64,000 nt of DNA from Pelagibacteraceae bacterium (GTDB taxonomy: Bacteria > Pseudomonadota > Alphaproteobacteria > Pelagibacterales > Pelagibacteraceae), in the NCBI GenBank assembly GCA_008638005.1, contig VTPE01000001.1:1-64000 (forward strand). Reading direction: 5' to 3'. Shown here one piece after another: positions 56,220 to 64,000 of the stretch; positions within the stretch are counted from its first letter, which is position 1, and every line of letters begins with the position of its first letter. Below the pieces are notes generated by a model. The model worked only from the letters and a program-made list of their open reading frames with translations, was not told the DNA's origin and did no database searches. Position numbers and translations under genes: made by a program.

Positions 56220-59152
56220 TAAATCGTTATAGCTTTATTAACTATTTCCAGTTGTTGGGCAAGATGTTTTTTTAGAAAGCCTGTAGCCGGTGATGCTGAA
56301 GGAGTTCGACCAGTATAAATTACTTTTGTTGAATTAGCTTTAATATATTCTAACGTTCTATTTATATACGGCTCAACATGATTCCAAGCCCCCATATTAT
56401 AAGGCTCTTCCTGACACCAAACAAATTTTTTAGCATTTTTAAAACGACTTATATGTCTTGCTAATGTTTTAACTGGGAAAGGATATAGCTGTTCAATTCT
56501 TACGATTTGAACTTTATTAGCTTTTAAATTTTCTCTTTCATCAACTAAGTCAAAATATACTTTACCGCTACACAAAATAACTTTTTCAATTTCATCATCT
56601 TTTGCTAAAGGAATTAAATTATACGCTGAGTATTCAGCGCGATCAGATAAAACTCTATGAAAAGAATTTTGTTTTGTAAAATCTTCAATTTCAGAAATGC
56701 AACGTTTATGTCTTAATAAAGACTTTGGTGTGAAAACAACCAAGGGTTTTCTAAAAGTTCTATGTATTTGTCTTCTTAAGACATGAAAGTAATTTGCAGG
56801 CGTTGTACAATTTACAACTTGAATATTTTCTTGAGCACATGCTTGCAAATACCTTTCTAATCTTGCTGAAGAATGTTCTGGTCCTTGTCCTTCATAACCA
56901 TGAGGTAACAACATCACTAATCCACTTGCTCTAGTCCATTTTTTTTCTCCAGAACTAATAAACTGATCAAAGATAACTTGAGCACCATTTGCAAAATCTC
57001 CAAATTGAGCTTCCCATAACACTAAAGTATCAGGATCGGTTAATGAGTATCCATACTCAAAACCCAAAACACCCATCTCAGATAATAAACTGTCAATAAT
57101 TTCAACTTGACCTTGTTCATTAGAAATATGCTTAAGTGGATAATATCTCTCGCCTGTAACCTGATCATTGATAGCGGCATGTCTTTGACTAAAAGTTCCC
57201 CTTACAGAGTCCTGCCCAACCAACCTCACTCCGTAACCTTCATCAACAAGACTTGCAAACGCCAAGGTTTCGGCCATTGCCCAATCAAAATCCTTTCCTG
57301 TTTCAAACATTTTAGATCTTGCGTCGTAAATTCTAGAAATTGTTTTATGCGCATTAAATCCTTCCGGAATATGAGCTAATTTTTTTCCCAAGTTTTTAAT
57401 TTTTTCAATTTCAATTCCTGTGTCACCTCGTCGATCATGACCTAATTCTGTAGTAAATTTTGACCATACACCTGTAAACCAGTCGTGCTCATTTGAAATA
57501 TAACTTTTTGATGCCTCAAATTCCTCATCTAGTCTTTTTTGATAAGCATTCTTTTCGTCTTCAAATTCTTCTTTTGTTAAAACCTTTTCACTAATCAGTC
57601 TATCTGCAAATTTTTGCAATGTTGATGGATGTTCTTTTATTTTTTTATACATTAAAGGCTGCGTGAAAGAAGGTTCATCTCCTTCATTGTGTCCATATTT
57701 TCTGTAACAAAAAATATCTAGTACAACATCTCTTTTAAATTTTTGTCTATATTCAGTTGCAACCTTAGCACAATATGTGACAGCTTCAGGATCATCTCCA
57801 TTGACATGAAAAATTGGAGCTTGAACCATCTTTGCAACTTCCGACGGATAAGGTGACGATCTTGAAAATTCAGGCTGAGTAGTAAAACCAATTTGATTGT
57901 TAACTATAATATGAATTGTTCCCCCAATGTTGTGTCCTGTCAAACCTGACATAGCAAAACACTCTGCAACAATACCTTGTCCTGCAAAGGCAGCGTCTCC
58001 ATGTAATAATATTGGAATTACTTTATTCCTTTCAGCATCATCATGATAATCTTGCTTAGCTCTTACTTGACCTAAAACAACTGGATTGACCGCTTCTAAA
58101 TGTGAAGGGTTAGCTGTTAAACTAACGTGAACTAAATTATTATCAAATTCACGGTTAGCAGAAGCTCCTAAATGGTATTTAACATCACCAGAAACACCTC
58201 CGCTTGCAATTCCAGGATCACCTGAGAATTCTTTAAAAATTTTCTTTAAAGGTTTTTGAATAACATTAGTTAAAATATTTAATCTTCCTCTATGAGGCAT
58301 TCCAATTTTAACCTCTTTGCAACCAAGTGCACCACCACGTTTTATAATCTGTTCCATTGCTGGAATTAAAGACTCACATCCATCTAATCCAAATCTTTTT
58401 GTTCCAACATATTTTTTTGCTAAATATTTTTCAAAACCTTCTGCTTCAATTAATCTATTTAAAATTGCTTTTCTTCCTCGCTCGGTAAATTGTATTTCTT
58501 TATCTTTTCCCTCTATTCTTTGCTGTATCCAGCTTTTTTCTTCTGGATCAGTCATATGCATAAACTCAATACCAATATTAGAACAATAAGTTCGATTTAA
58601 TATTTCTAAAATTTCTCGCAAAGTTGCATATTTTAAACCTAACACTTCATCTAAAAATATTTTTTTATCTAGATCATTTTCTGTAAAACCATAAGTTTCT
58701 GGTAACAACTCAGGGCAATTTTCTTTTTTAATTAATCCCAGTGGATCTAGGTCTGCTTGTAAATGACCTCTGATTCTGTAAGCTCTTATCATCATAATTG
58801 CTCTTACAGAATCTTTTGTACTTTGCTCTAATTCGATAGGTGAACTTTGTGGTTTTTCTTTTTTAATTTTTTCTTCAATAGAATAAGATAAATTTGAAGG
58901 AATAAACTTCTCGTAAGAATCTAAATCAATATCCACATTTGATTTTATTTTTTTTGGAGCCCAGGAAGCACCATTTGTTTCTTTATTAATTAATTCTTTT
59001 TCTTCACCAAGCGCATCAAAATATTGTTTCCAACTATCTGGTAATTGGTTTGGATCATTACAGAATTTTTCATACATTTGTTCAATGTATGAAGAATTAG
59101 ATTTACTTAAAAAAGATGTTGTTTGAAAAACTTTATTCTTAGAAGCTGACAT
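56219..59152 (-). CDS. sucA: 2-oxoglutarate dehydrogenase E1
   Basis: This thiamine-diphosphate enzyme (977 residues) decarboxylates 2-oxoglutarate. It has the N-terminal segment [20 protein letters not shown] near residue 22, [18 protein letters not shown] near 122, [14 protein letters not shown] near 286, [13 protein letters not shown] near 388, and the ThDP GDPEAV...NEGDEP region near 455-500. The C-terminal E1 half begins near 620 and includes [14 protein letters not shown]. Length fits the family. It follows sucD by 20 bp in the TCA operon. Confidence 0.97.
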   Translation of the reverse strand: MSASKNKVFQTTSFLSKSNSSYIEQMYEKFCNDPNQLPDSWKQYFDALGEEKELINKETNGASWAPKKIKSNVDIDLDSYEKFIPSNLSYSIEEKIKKEKPQSSPIELEQSTKDSVRAIMMIRAYRIRGHLQADLDPLGLIKKENCPELLPETYGFTENDLDKKIFLDEVLGLKYATLREILEILNRTYCSNIGIEFMHMTDPEEKSWIQQRIEGKDKEIQFTERGRKAILNRLIEAEGFEKYLAKKYVGTKRFGLDGCESLIPAMEQIIKRGGALGCKEVKIGMPHRGRLNILTNVIQKPLKKIFKEFSGDPGIASGGVSGDVKYHLGASANREFDNNLVHVSLTANPSHLEAVNPVVLGQVRAKQDYHDDAERNKVIPILLHGDAAFAGQGIVAECFAMSGLTGHNIGGTIHIIVNNQIGFTTQPEFSRSSPYPSEVAKMVQAPIFHVNGDDPEAVTYCAKVATEYRQKFKRDVVLDIFCYRKYGHNEGDEPSFTQPLMYKKIKEHPSTLQKFADRLISEKVLTKEEFEDEKNAYQKRLDEEFEASKSYISNEHDWFTGVWSKFTTELGHDRRGDTGIEIEKIKNLGKKLAHIPEGFNAHKTISRIYDARSKMFETGKDFDWAMAETLAFASLVDEGYGVRLVGQDSVRGTFSQRHAAINDQVTGERYYPLKHISNEQGQVEIIDSLLSEMGVLGFEYGYSLTDPDTLVLWEAQFGDFANGAQVIFDQFISSGEKKWTRASGLVMLLPHGYEGQGPEHSSARLERYLQACAQENIQVVNCTTPANYFHVLRRQIHRTFRKPLVVFTPKSLLRHKRCISEIEDFTKQNSFHRVLSDRAEYSAYNLIPLAKDDEIEKVILCSGKVYFDLVDERENLKANKVQIVRIEQLYPFPVKTLARHISRFKNAKKFVWCQEEPYNMGAWNHVEPYINRTLEYIKANSTKVIYTGRTPSASPATGFLKKHLAQQLEIVNKAITI

Positions 59153-59172
59153 ATTTATTGAAAATCATTATA

Positions 59173-60048
59173 TCAACCCTTCAATACAGATTTCAACGTT
59201 TTTCCAATATCAGCAGGTGAATCAGTAACTATAATTCCGCATTCTTTCATTTTATCAATCTTATCTTGCGCACCACCCTTGCCTCCGGCAATAATAGCTC
59301 CTGCATGGCCCATTCGTCTGCCCGGGGGTGCTGTAATTCCAGCTATAAAACCAACCGTTGGTTTTTTAATTGTATTTGTTTTCAAAAACTCAGCAGCTTC
59401 CTCTTCTGCAGTACCGCCAATTTCACCAATCATAATTATAGATTCGGTCTCATCATCTTTTAAAAATAGGTCTAAACAGTCAATAAAATTTGTTCCATTT
59501 ACTGGGTCACCACCGATACCAATGCAGGTAGACTGGCCTAACCCTTCCGCTGTTGTTTGGGCAACGGCTTCATAAGTTAAAGTTCCAGATCGAGACACAA
59601 TTCCAACTGATCCTTTTTTATGGATATGCCCTGGCATAATACCAATTTTACATTCATCTGGAGTAATAATTCCTGGGCAGTTTGGGCCTATAAGTCTTGA
59701 AGATGAATTTCTTAGTTTTGATTTAACTCTAATCATATCTAAAATGGGTATTCCTTCAGTGATACAAACTATTAAAGGGATTTTTGCATCAATAGCCTCC
59801 TCAATTGCAGCAGCAGCAAATTTTGCAGGAACATAAATCATTGTCGCATCAGCCCCTGTTTCTTTAACAGCTTCAATAACTGTATTAAAAACAGGTTTAC
59901 CTAGATGAGTTTGTCCACCTTTTTTAGGGGTAACACCACCAACTAAATTTGTTCCATAAGCAAGCGCTTGTTCAGAATGAAATGTTCCATGCGCTCCAGT
60001 AAAACCTTGGCAAATTAATTTAGTATTTTTGTTAACTAAAACAGACAT
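59173..60048 (-). CDS. sucD: Succinyl-CoA synthetase subunit alpha
   Basis: The 291-residue subunit carries the CoA-binding and phosphohistidine functions. It has [22 protein letters not shown] near residue 11, [10 protein letters not shown] near 37, [10 protein letters not shown] near 122, and the active-site His in [17 protein letters not shown] near 246. It follows sucC by one base. Together they convert succinyl-CoA to succinate with ATP or GTP formation, directly after the 2-oxoglutarate dehydrogenase step. Confidence 0.97.
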   Translation of the reverse strand: MSVLVNKNTKLICQGFTGAHGTFHSEQALAYGTNLVGGVTPKKGGQTHLGKPVFNTVIEAVKETGADATMIYVPAKFAAAAIEEAIDAKIPLIVCITEGIPILDMIRVKSKLRNSSSRLIGPNCPGIITPDECKIGIMPGHIHKKGSVGIVSRSGTLTYEAVAQTTAEGLGQSTCIGIGGDPVNGTNFIDCLDLFLKDDETESIIMIGEIGGTAEEEAAEFLKTNTIKKPTVGFIAGITAPPGRRMGHAGAIIAGGKGGAQDKIDKMKECGIIVTDSPADIGKTLKSVLKG

Positions 60049-60049
60049 A

Positions 60050-61210
60050 CTATTTAATTGCCTCGACTATTTTTTTTGCAGCGTCGTTTAAATCATCTGC
60101 CGGAATAATTTTTAAATCAGATTTATTTAAAATTTCTTTTCCTTTTTCAAAATTAGTCCCCGCTAATCTTACAACTAATGGAACTTTTAATTCAGTCTCT
60201 TTTGCTGCAGCTATTACACCCTCTGCAATTACATCACATCTCATAATTCCACCAAAAATATTAACTAAAATTCCTTTAACATTTTTATCACTTAAAATTA
60301 TTTTAAATGCTGCTGAAACTTTTTCTTTCGAAGCTCCTCCTCCAACATCTAAAAAATTTGCTGGTTCTGATCCATATAATTTAATGATATCCATTGTAGC
60401 CATTGCTAATCCAGCACCATTCACCATACACCCAATTTCACCATCTAATTTAATATATGCAAGATCATGCTTACTGGCCTCAATCTCCATAGGATCTTCT
60501 TCGTTTAAATCTCTAAGTTCTAAAATATCTTGATGTCTAAATAATGCGTTTCCATCAAAATTTATTTTAGCGTCCAAACATATGACGCGCTTATCTTTTG
60601 TTAGGATAAGAGGGTTAACCTCTATCAAATTTGCATCAGTATTTGTAAGTGCTTTATAAATTGCTTGAATGATTACCTTTCCATCTTCAAGTGCTTGGCC
60701 TTCTAAATTGTAAGGTTTAAGAATACTAACAAGATCTTCATCAGATATCTTGTCAACTAGGCCAACTCTGGTTGTTATAATTTTATCAGGAGTTTTATGA
60801 GCAACTTCTTCAATATCCATTCCTCCTTCTGCGCTAGAAATAAATGCGATTTGTGAACTAGCTCTATCAACCAAACAAGAAAGGTAAAATTCTTTATCAA
60901 TCTCTGATGCATCTTCTAAATATAATCTTTTTACTTCTCTGCCTTGAGGGCCAGTTTGGTGAGTAACTAAAGTCTTACCAAAGAGTTCAGTAGCTTCTTT
61001 TTTTAATTCATCAAAATTATTTACAACCTTAACTCCTCCAGCTTTACCTCGACCACCTGCGTGAATTTGTGCTTTTAGAACTATTTTATCTGTTGTAATT
61101 TTTTTTGCAGCAGCCTCTAACTCTTCTAATTTATAAACTGGGCATCCATTCGGTACTGGAGCTCCAAACTTTTTTAATATTTCTTTGGCCTGATGTTCAT
61201 GAATGTTCAT
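60050..61210 (-). CDS. sucC: Succinyl-CoA synthetase subunit beta
   Basis: The 386-residue ATP-grasp subunit begins [20 protein letters not shown], has [17 protein letters not shown] near residue 46, [19 protein letters not shown] near 197, [16 protein letters not shown] near 263 and [18 protein letters not shown] near 316. It lies between mdh (3-bp gap) and sucD. The mdh-sucC-sucD-sucA-sucB-lpd order is characteristic of alphaproteobacteria. Confidence 0.97.
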   Translation of the reverse strand: MNIHEHQAKEILKKFGAPVPNGCPVYKLEELEAAAKKITTDKIVLKAQIHAGGRGKAGGVKVVNNFDELKKEATELFGKTLVTHQTGPQGREVKRLYLEDASEIDKEFYLSCLVDRASSQIAFISSAEGGMDIEEVAHKTPDKIITTRVGLVDKISDEDLVSILKPYNLEGQALEDGKVIIQAIYKALTNTDANLIEVNPLILTKDKRVICLDAKINFDGNALFRHQDILELRDLNEEDPMEIEASKHDLAYIKLDGEIGCMVNGAGLAMATMDIIKLYGSEPANFLDVGGGASKEKVSAAFKIILSDKNVKGILVNIFGGIMRCDVIAEGVIAAAKETELKVPLVVRLAGTNFEKGKEILNKSDLKIIPADDLNDAAKKIVEAIK

Positions 61211-61213
61211 TAA

Positions 61214-62209
<996 letters not shown>

Positions 62210-62257
62210 AGACTAAATTGATGCACCAGCCTCTAAAAGATTTAATTTAAAAGGCTT

Positions 62258-63379
62258 TTAGTTGTTTATAATTATTTTCAACATTCTTCTTAGTGGCTCA
62301 GCTGCTCCCCATAACAATTGATCACCTACAGTAAAAGCATTCAAATATTCATCACCTATATTTAATTTTCTTATTCTACCAACCGGAATATTAAGCGAAC
62401 CACTTACTTTTGCTGGGCTTAGCTCTTTAATCGTAATTTCTTTTTCATTTGGAATAACTTTTGACCAAGTGGTTCCTTCACTTATTATGTTCTCAATTTC
62501 ATCAATTGGAACATTTTTTTTTAATTTTATTGTTAAAGCTGCACTATGAGATCTCATGGCTCCAATTCTTACGCAAGTTCCGTCGATAGGTATTGGTGAA
62601 CTACCAGTTCCCAAAATTTTATTTGTTTCCGATATTGCTTTCCACTCTTCTCTAGATTGACCATTGTCCATGGGACTATCAATCCAAGGAATTAAACTAC
62701 CTGCAAGGGGTACACCAAAATGATCCTTTGGAAACTTTTCAGAGTTCATCTCATCATAAATTAGTTTATCAATTTGAAGTATTTCGGAAGATGGATCATC
62801 TAATAATTTTTTTACTCGTGTATTTAAGCTGCCCATTTGACTAATTAACTCTCTCATATGTTTAGCGCCTCCACCTGAAGCCGCCTGATAAGTCATTGAG
62901 GTCATCCACTCGACTAGGTTTTCTTTAAATAAACCTCCTATACCCATTAGCATACAACTAATCGTACAGTTTCCTCCAATAAAATCTTTTTTTCCTTCAG
63001 ATAAAGATTTTTTAATCAAATCATTGTTAATGGGATCAAGAACAATTGTACTATCATCATTCATTCTTAGATTAGAAGCTGCATCTATCCAATAACCATT
63101 CCAACCATTGTTTCTAAGTTCTTTGAAAATTTTTTTTGTATAGTCACTACCTTGGCATGTAAGTATTACATCCATTGATTTTAGTTGTTTTAAATCAAAT
63201 GCATCTTGCAATGGAGATGAGCCTTTTCCAAAATCTGGACCTGGTTGATTAGGTTGAGACGTTGTAAAAAAAACTGGCTCTTCTATTAAACTAAAATCAC
63301 TCTCTTCAACCATTCTGTTCATTAGAACAGAACCAACCATTCCTCTCCAACCTACAAAGCCAACGCGTTTAATTGTCAT
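62258..63379 (-). CDS. asd: Aspartate-semialdehyde dehydrogenase
   Basis: Asd makes aspartate semialdehyde for lysine, methionine and threonine synthesis. The 373-residue protein is the long, gammaproteobacterial-like form: [18 protein letters not shown] at residues 6-23, DAASNLRM near 99, the nucleophile Cys138 in [12 protein letters not shown], and [13 protein letters not shown] near 271 with the active-site His. A TATATT (63387-63392) lies seven bases before the ATG, so a leaderless transcript is plausible. It links to dapDE, lysA and metX elsewhere in the window. Confidence 0.94.
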   Translation of the reverse strand: MTIKRVGFVGWRGMVGSVLMNRMVEESDFSLIEEPVFFTTSQPNQPGPDFGKGSSPLQDAFDLKQLKSMDVILTCQGSDYTKKIFKELRNNGWNGYWIDAASNLRMNDDSTIVLDPINNDLIKKSLSEGKKDFIGGNCTISCMLMGIGGLFKENLVEWMTSMTYQAASGGGAKHMRELISQMGSLNTRVKKLLDDPSSEILQIDKLIYDEMNSEKFPKDHFGVPLAGSLIPWIDSPMDNGQSREEWKAISETNKILGTGSSPIPIDGTCVRIGAMRSHSAALTIKLKKNVPIDEIENIISEGTTWSKVIPNEKEITIKELSPAKVSGSLNIPVGRIRKLNIGDEYLNAFTVGDQLLWGAAEPLRRMLKIIINN

Positions 63380-63386
63380 AAGAATG

Positions 63387-63415
63387 AATATAAATTAGTT
63401 TTGTTTTTTTTGTAA
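63387..63415 (-). promoter_or_regulatory. Possible asd promoter
   Basis: On the minus strand TTACAA (63410-63415) and TATATT (63387-63392) are 17 bp apart, with seven bases from the -10 to the ATG. The -35 match is poor (three of six), so this rests mainly on the -10 and its position. Confidence 0.35.
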
Positions 63416-63430
63416 AAAAAATTGAATTAA

Positions 63431-64000
63431 TTATTTCATTGTTGGCATTATAAATTCAGGATTATCTTTAATTCCTGAGGGCCATCTTGAAGTAATTGTT
63501 TTTAATTTTGTATAAAATCTTACACCTTCAGGTCCATGCATATGCTGATCTCCAAATAAAGAACGTTTCCAACCACCAAAACTATGAAAAGCCATAGGAA
63601 CAGGTATTGGTATATTTACTCCAACCATACCCACTTTGATTTTACTTGCAAAAGTTCTAGCGCTGTCACCGTCTCTGGTAAAAATTGAGGTTCCATTTCC
63701 ATATTCATGATTATTTACTAAATCGACTGCAGTATTAAAATCTTCTACTCGAACGACTGACAATACAGGTCCAAAAATCTCTTCCTTATAAATTCTCATA
63801 TCTTCCTTCACATGATCAAATAAACAGCCGCCAATATAAAATCCATTTTCATAACCTTGTAACTTAAGATTTCTTCCATCCACTACTAATTTGGCACCTT
63901 CTTCTACTCCTAAATCAACGTATCCTTTTACTTTTTCTAGATGTTCTTTGGTTACCAATGGACCCATTTCAGATCCCTTATCCATACCGGGTCCTACTTT
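63431..64000 (-). CDS. mmsA: CoA-acylating methylmalonate-semialdehyde dehydrogenase, C-terminal part
   Basis: The reading frame is open to the window edge, so only about 189 C-terminal residues are seen; the N-terminus and the catalytic Cys lie outside. The visible part is an aldehyde dehydrogenase: [40 protein letters not shown], then [20 protein letters not shown] and [20 protein letters not shown]. The latter two are hallmarks of MmsA, which converts malonate or methylmalonate semialdehyde to acetyl- or propionyl-CoA in valine, inositol or beta-alanine catabolism. Gap to asd is 51 bp and contains an A8/T8 palindrome. Confidence 0.9.
   Translation of the reverse strand, partial: KVGPGMDKGSEMGPLVTKEHLEKVKGYVDLGVEEGAKLVVDGRNLKLQGYENGFYIGGCLFDHVKEDMRIYKEEIFGPVLSVVRVEDFNTAVDLVNNHEYGNGTSIFTRDGDSARTFASKIKVGMVGVNIPIPVPMAFHSFGGWKRSLFGDQHMHGPEGVRFYTKLKTITSRWPSGIKDNPEFIMPTMK

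Noticed and set aside
62228-62261. Inverted repeats AGCCT/AGGCT and CTAAAAG/CTTTTAG near the asd stop, as a possible terminator.
   Set aside because: The two stems compete, the loop is long, and on the asd strand no T-tract follows the GC-containing stem.
63404-63421. T8-GT-A8 palindrome between asd and mmsA as a terminator.
   Set aside because: An all A-T stem with a 2-base loop is unstable and is expected by chance in such AT-rich DNA; kept only as a remark in the mmsA entry.

Overview
The window is a compact, AT-rich stretch of bacterial chromosome made almost entirely of housekeeping genes. Protein families, gene order and very short intergenic gaps all point to an alphaproteobacterium with a streamlined genome, most likely SAR11 (Pelagibacterales). 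Supporting signs are a cycM-type membrane cytochrome c, the SUV3 helicase/fdxA/carD cluster, hisC-tyrA beside metXW, the argH-lptM-lysA order, a priA-atpHAGDC F1 operon without F0 genes, and mdh-sucCDAB-lpd. I see no insertion sequence, prophage, CRISPR array, plasmid gene or rRNA.

Layout. 1-7336: a cut VTT membrane protein, then rpmH-rnpA-yidD-yidC running into argB, a HAD phosphatase, dapD, dapE and a histone-deacetylase-fold hydrolase, with overlaps or gaps of only a few bases. 7322-15735 (minus): kdsB-pheA, the SRP RNA, then dnaX-ybaB-recR-def-fmt-truA and an acetoacetyl-CoA synthetase. 15817-24297: cytochrome c, an AmpG-like permease, an EF-hand protein, a TauE-type permease, a zinc-ribbon membrane protein, an NlpC/P60 hydrolase, and the SUV3 helicase-TerB-FdxA-CarD group, closed by a strong terminator. 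24325-26432 (minus): a 35-residue Lys/Ala protein, a fatty acyl-CoA ligase and tRNA-Leu(CAA). 26574-33690: DedA-like, DsbB, COQ7, HNH nuclease, esterase, HIG1-like, TlpA, argH, LptM-like lipoprotein, lysA, plsC. 33693-38990: hisC-tyrA (minus), a SAM-II riboswitch with metX-metW, a methyltransferase and gloB. 39054-46048: rplU-rpmA-obgE-proB-proA-nadD-rsfS-rlmH-ctpA-rppH. 46041-52892 (minus): priA-atpH-A-G-D-C. 52934-53590: a transaldolase. 53594-62173 (minus): malate dehydrogenase, succinyl-CoA synthetase and the 2-oxoglutarate dehydrogenase complex as one TCA operon. 62258-64000 (minus): asd and the C-terminal part of an mmsA-type dehydrogenase.

Functionally the window covers lysine (dapD, dapE, lysA, asd), arginine (argB, argH), proline (proB, proA), aromatic amino acid (pheA, tyrA, hisC-like) and methionine (metX, metW) synthesis, translation and membrane-insertion machinery, F1-ATPase and part of the TCA cycle.

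No wholly new defence or mobile system is evident. The points most worth a second look are: two structured RNAs fused almost directly to the mRNA behind them (SRP RNA 9 nt before dnaX; tRNA-Leu 4 nt before an acyl-CoA ligase); a hairpin between the SAM-II ribosome-binding site and the metX start; a tiny histone-H1-like protein facing a CarD regulator with a similar lysine-rich tail; several promoters so close to start codons that leaderless mRNAs are likely; and the near absence of terminators between convergent genes.
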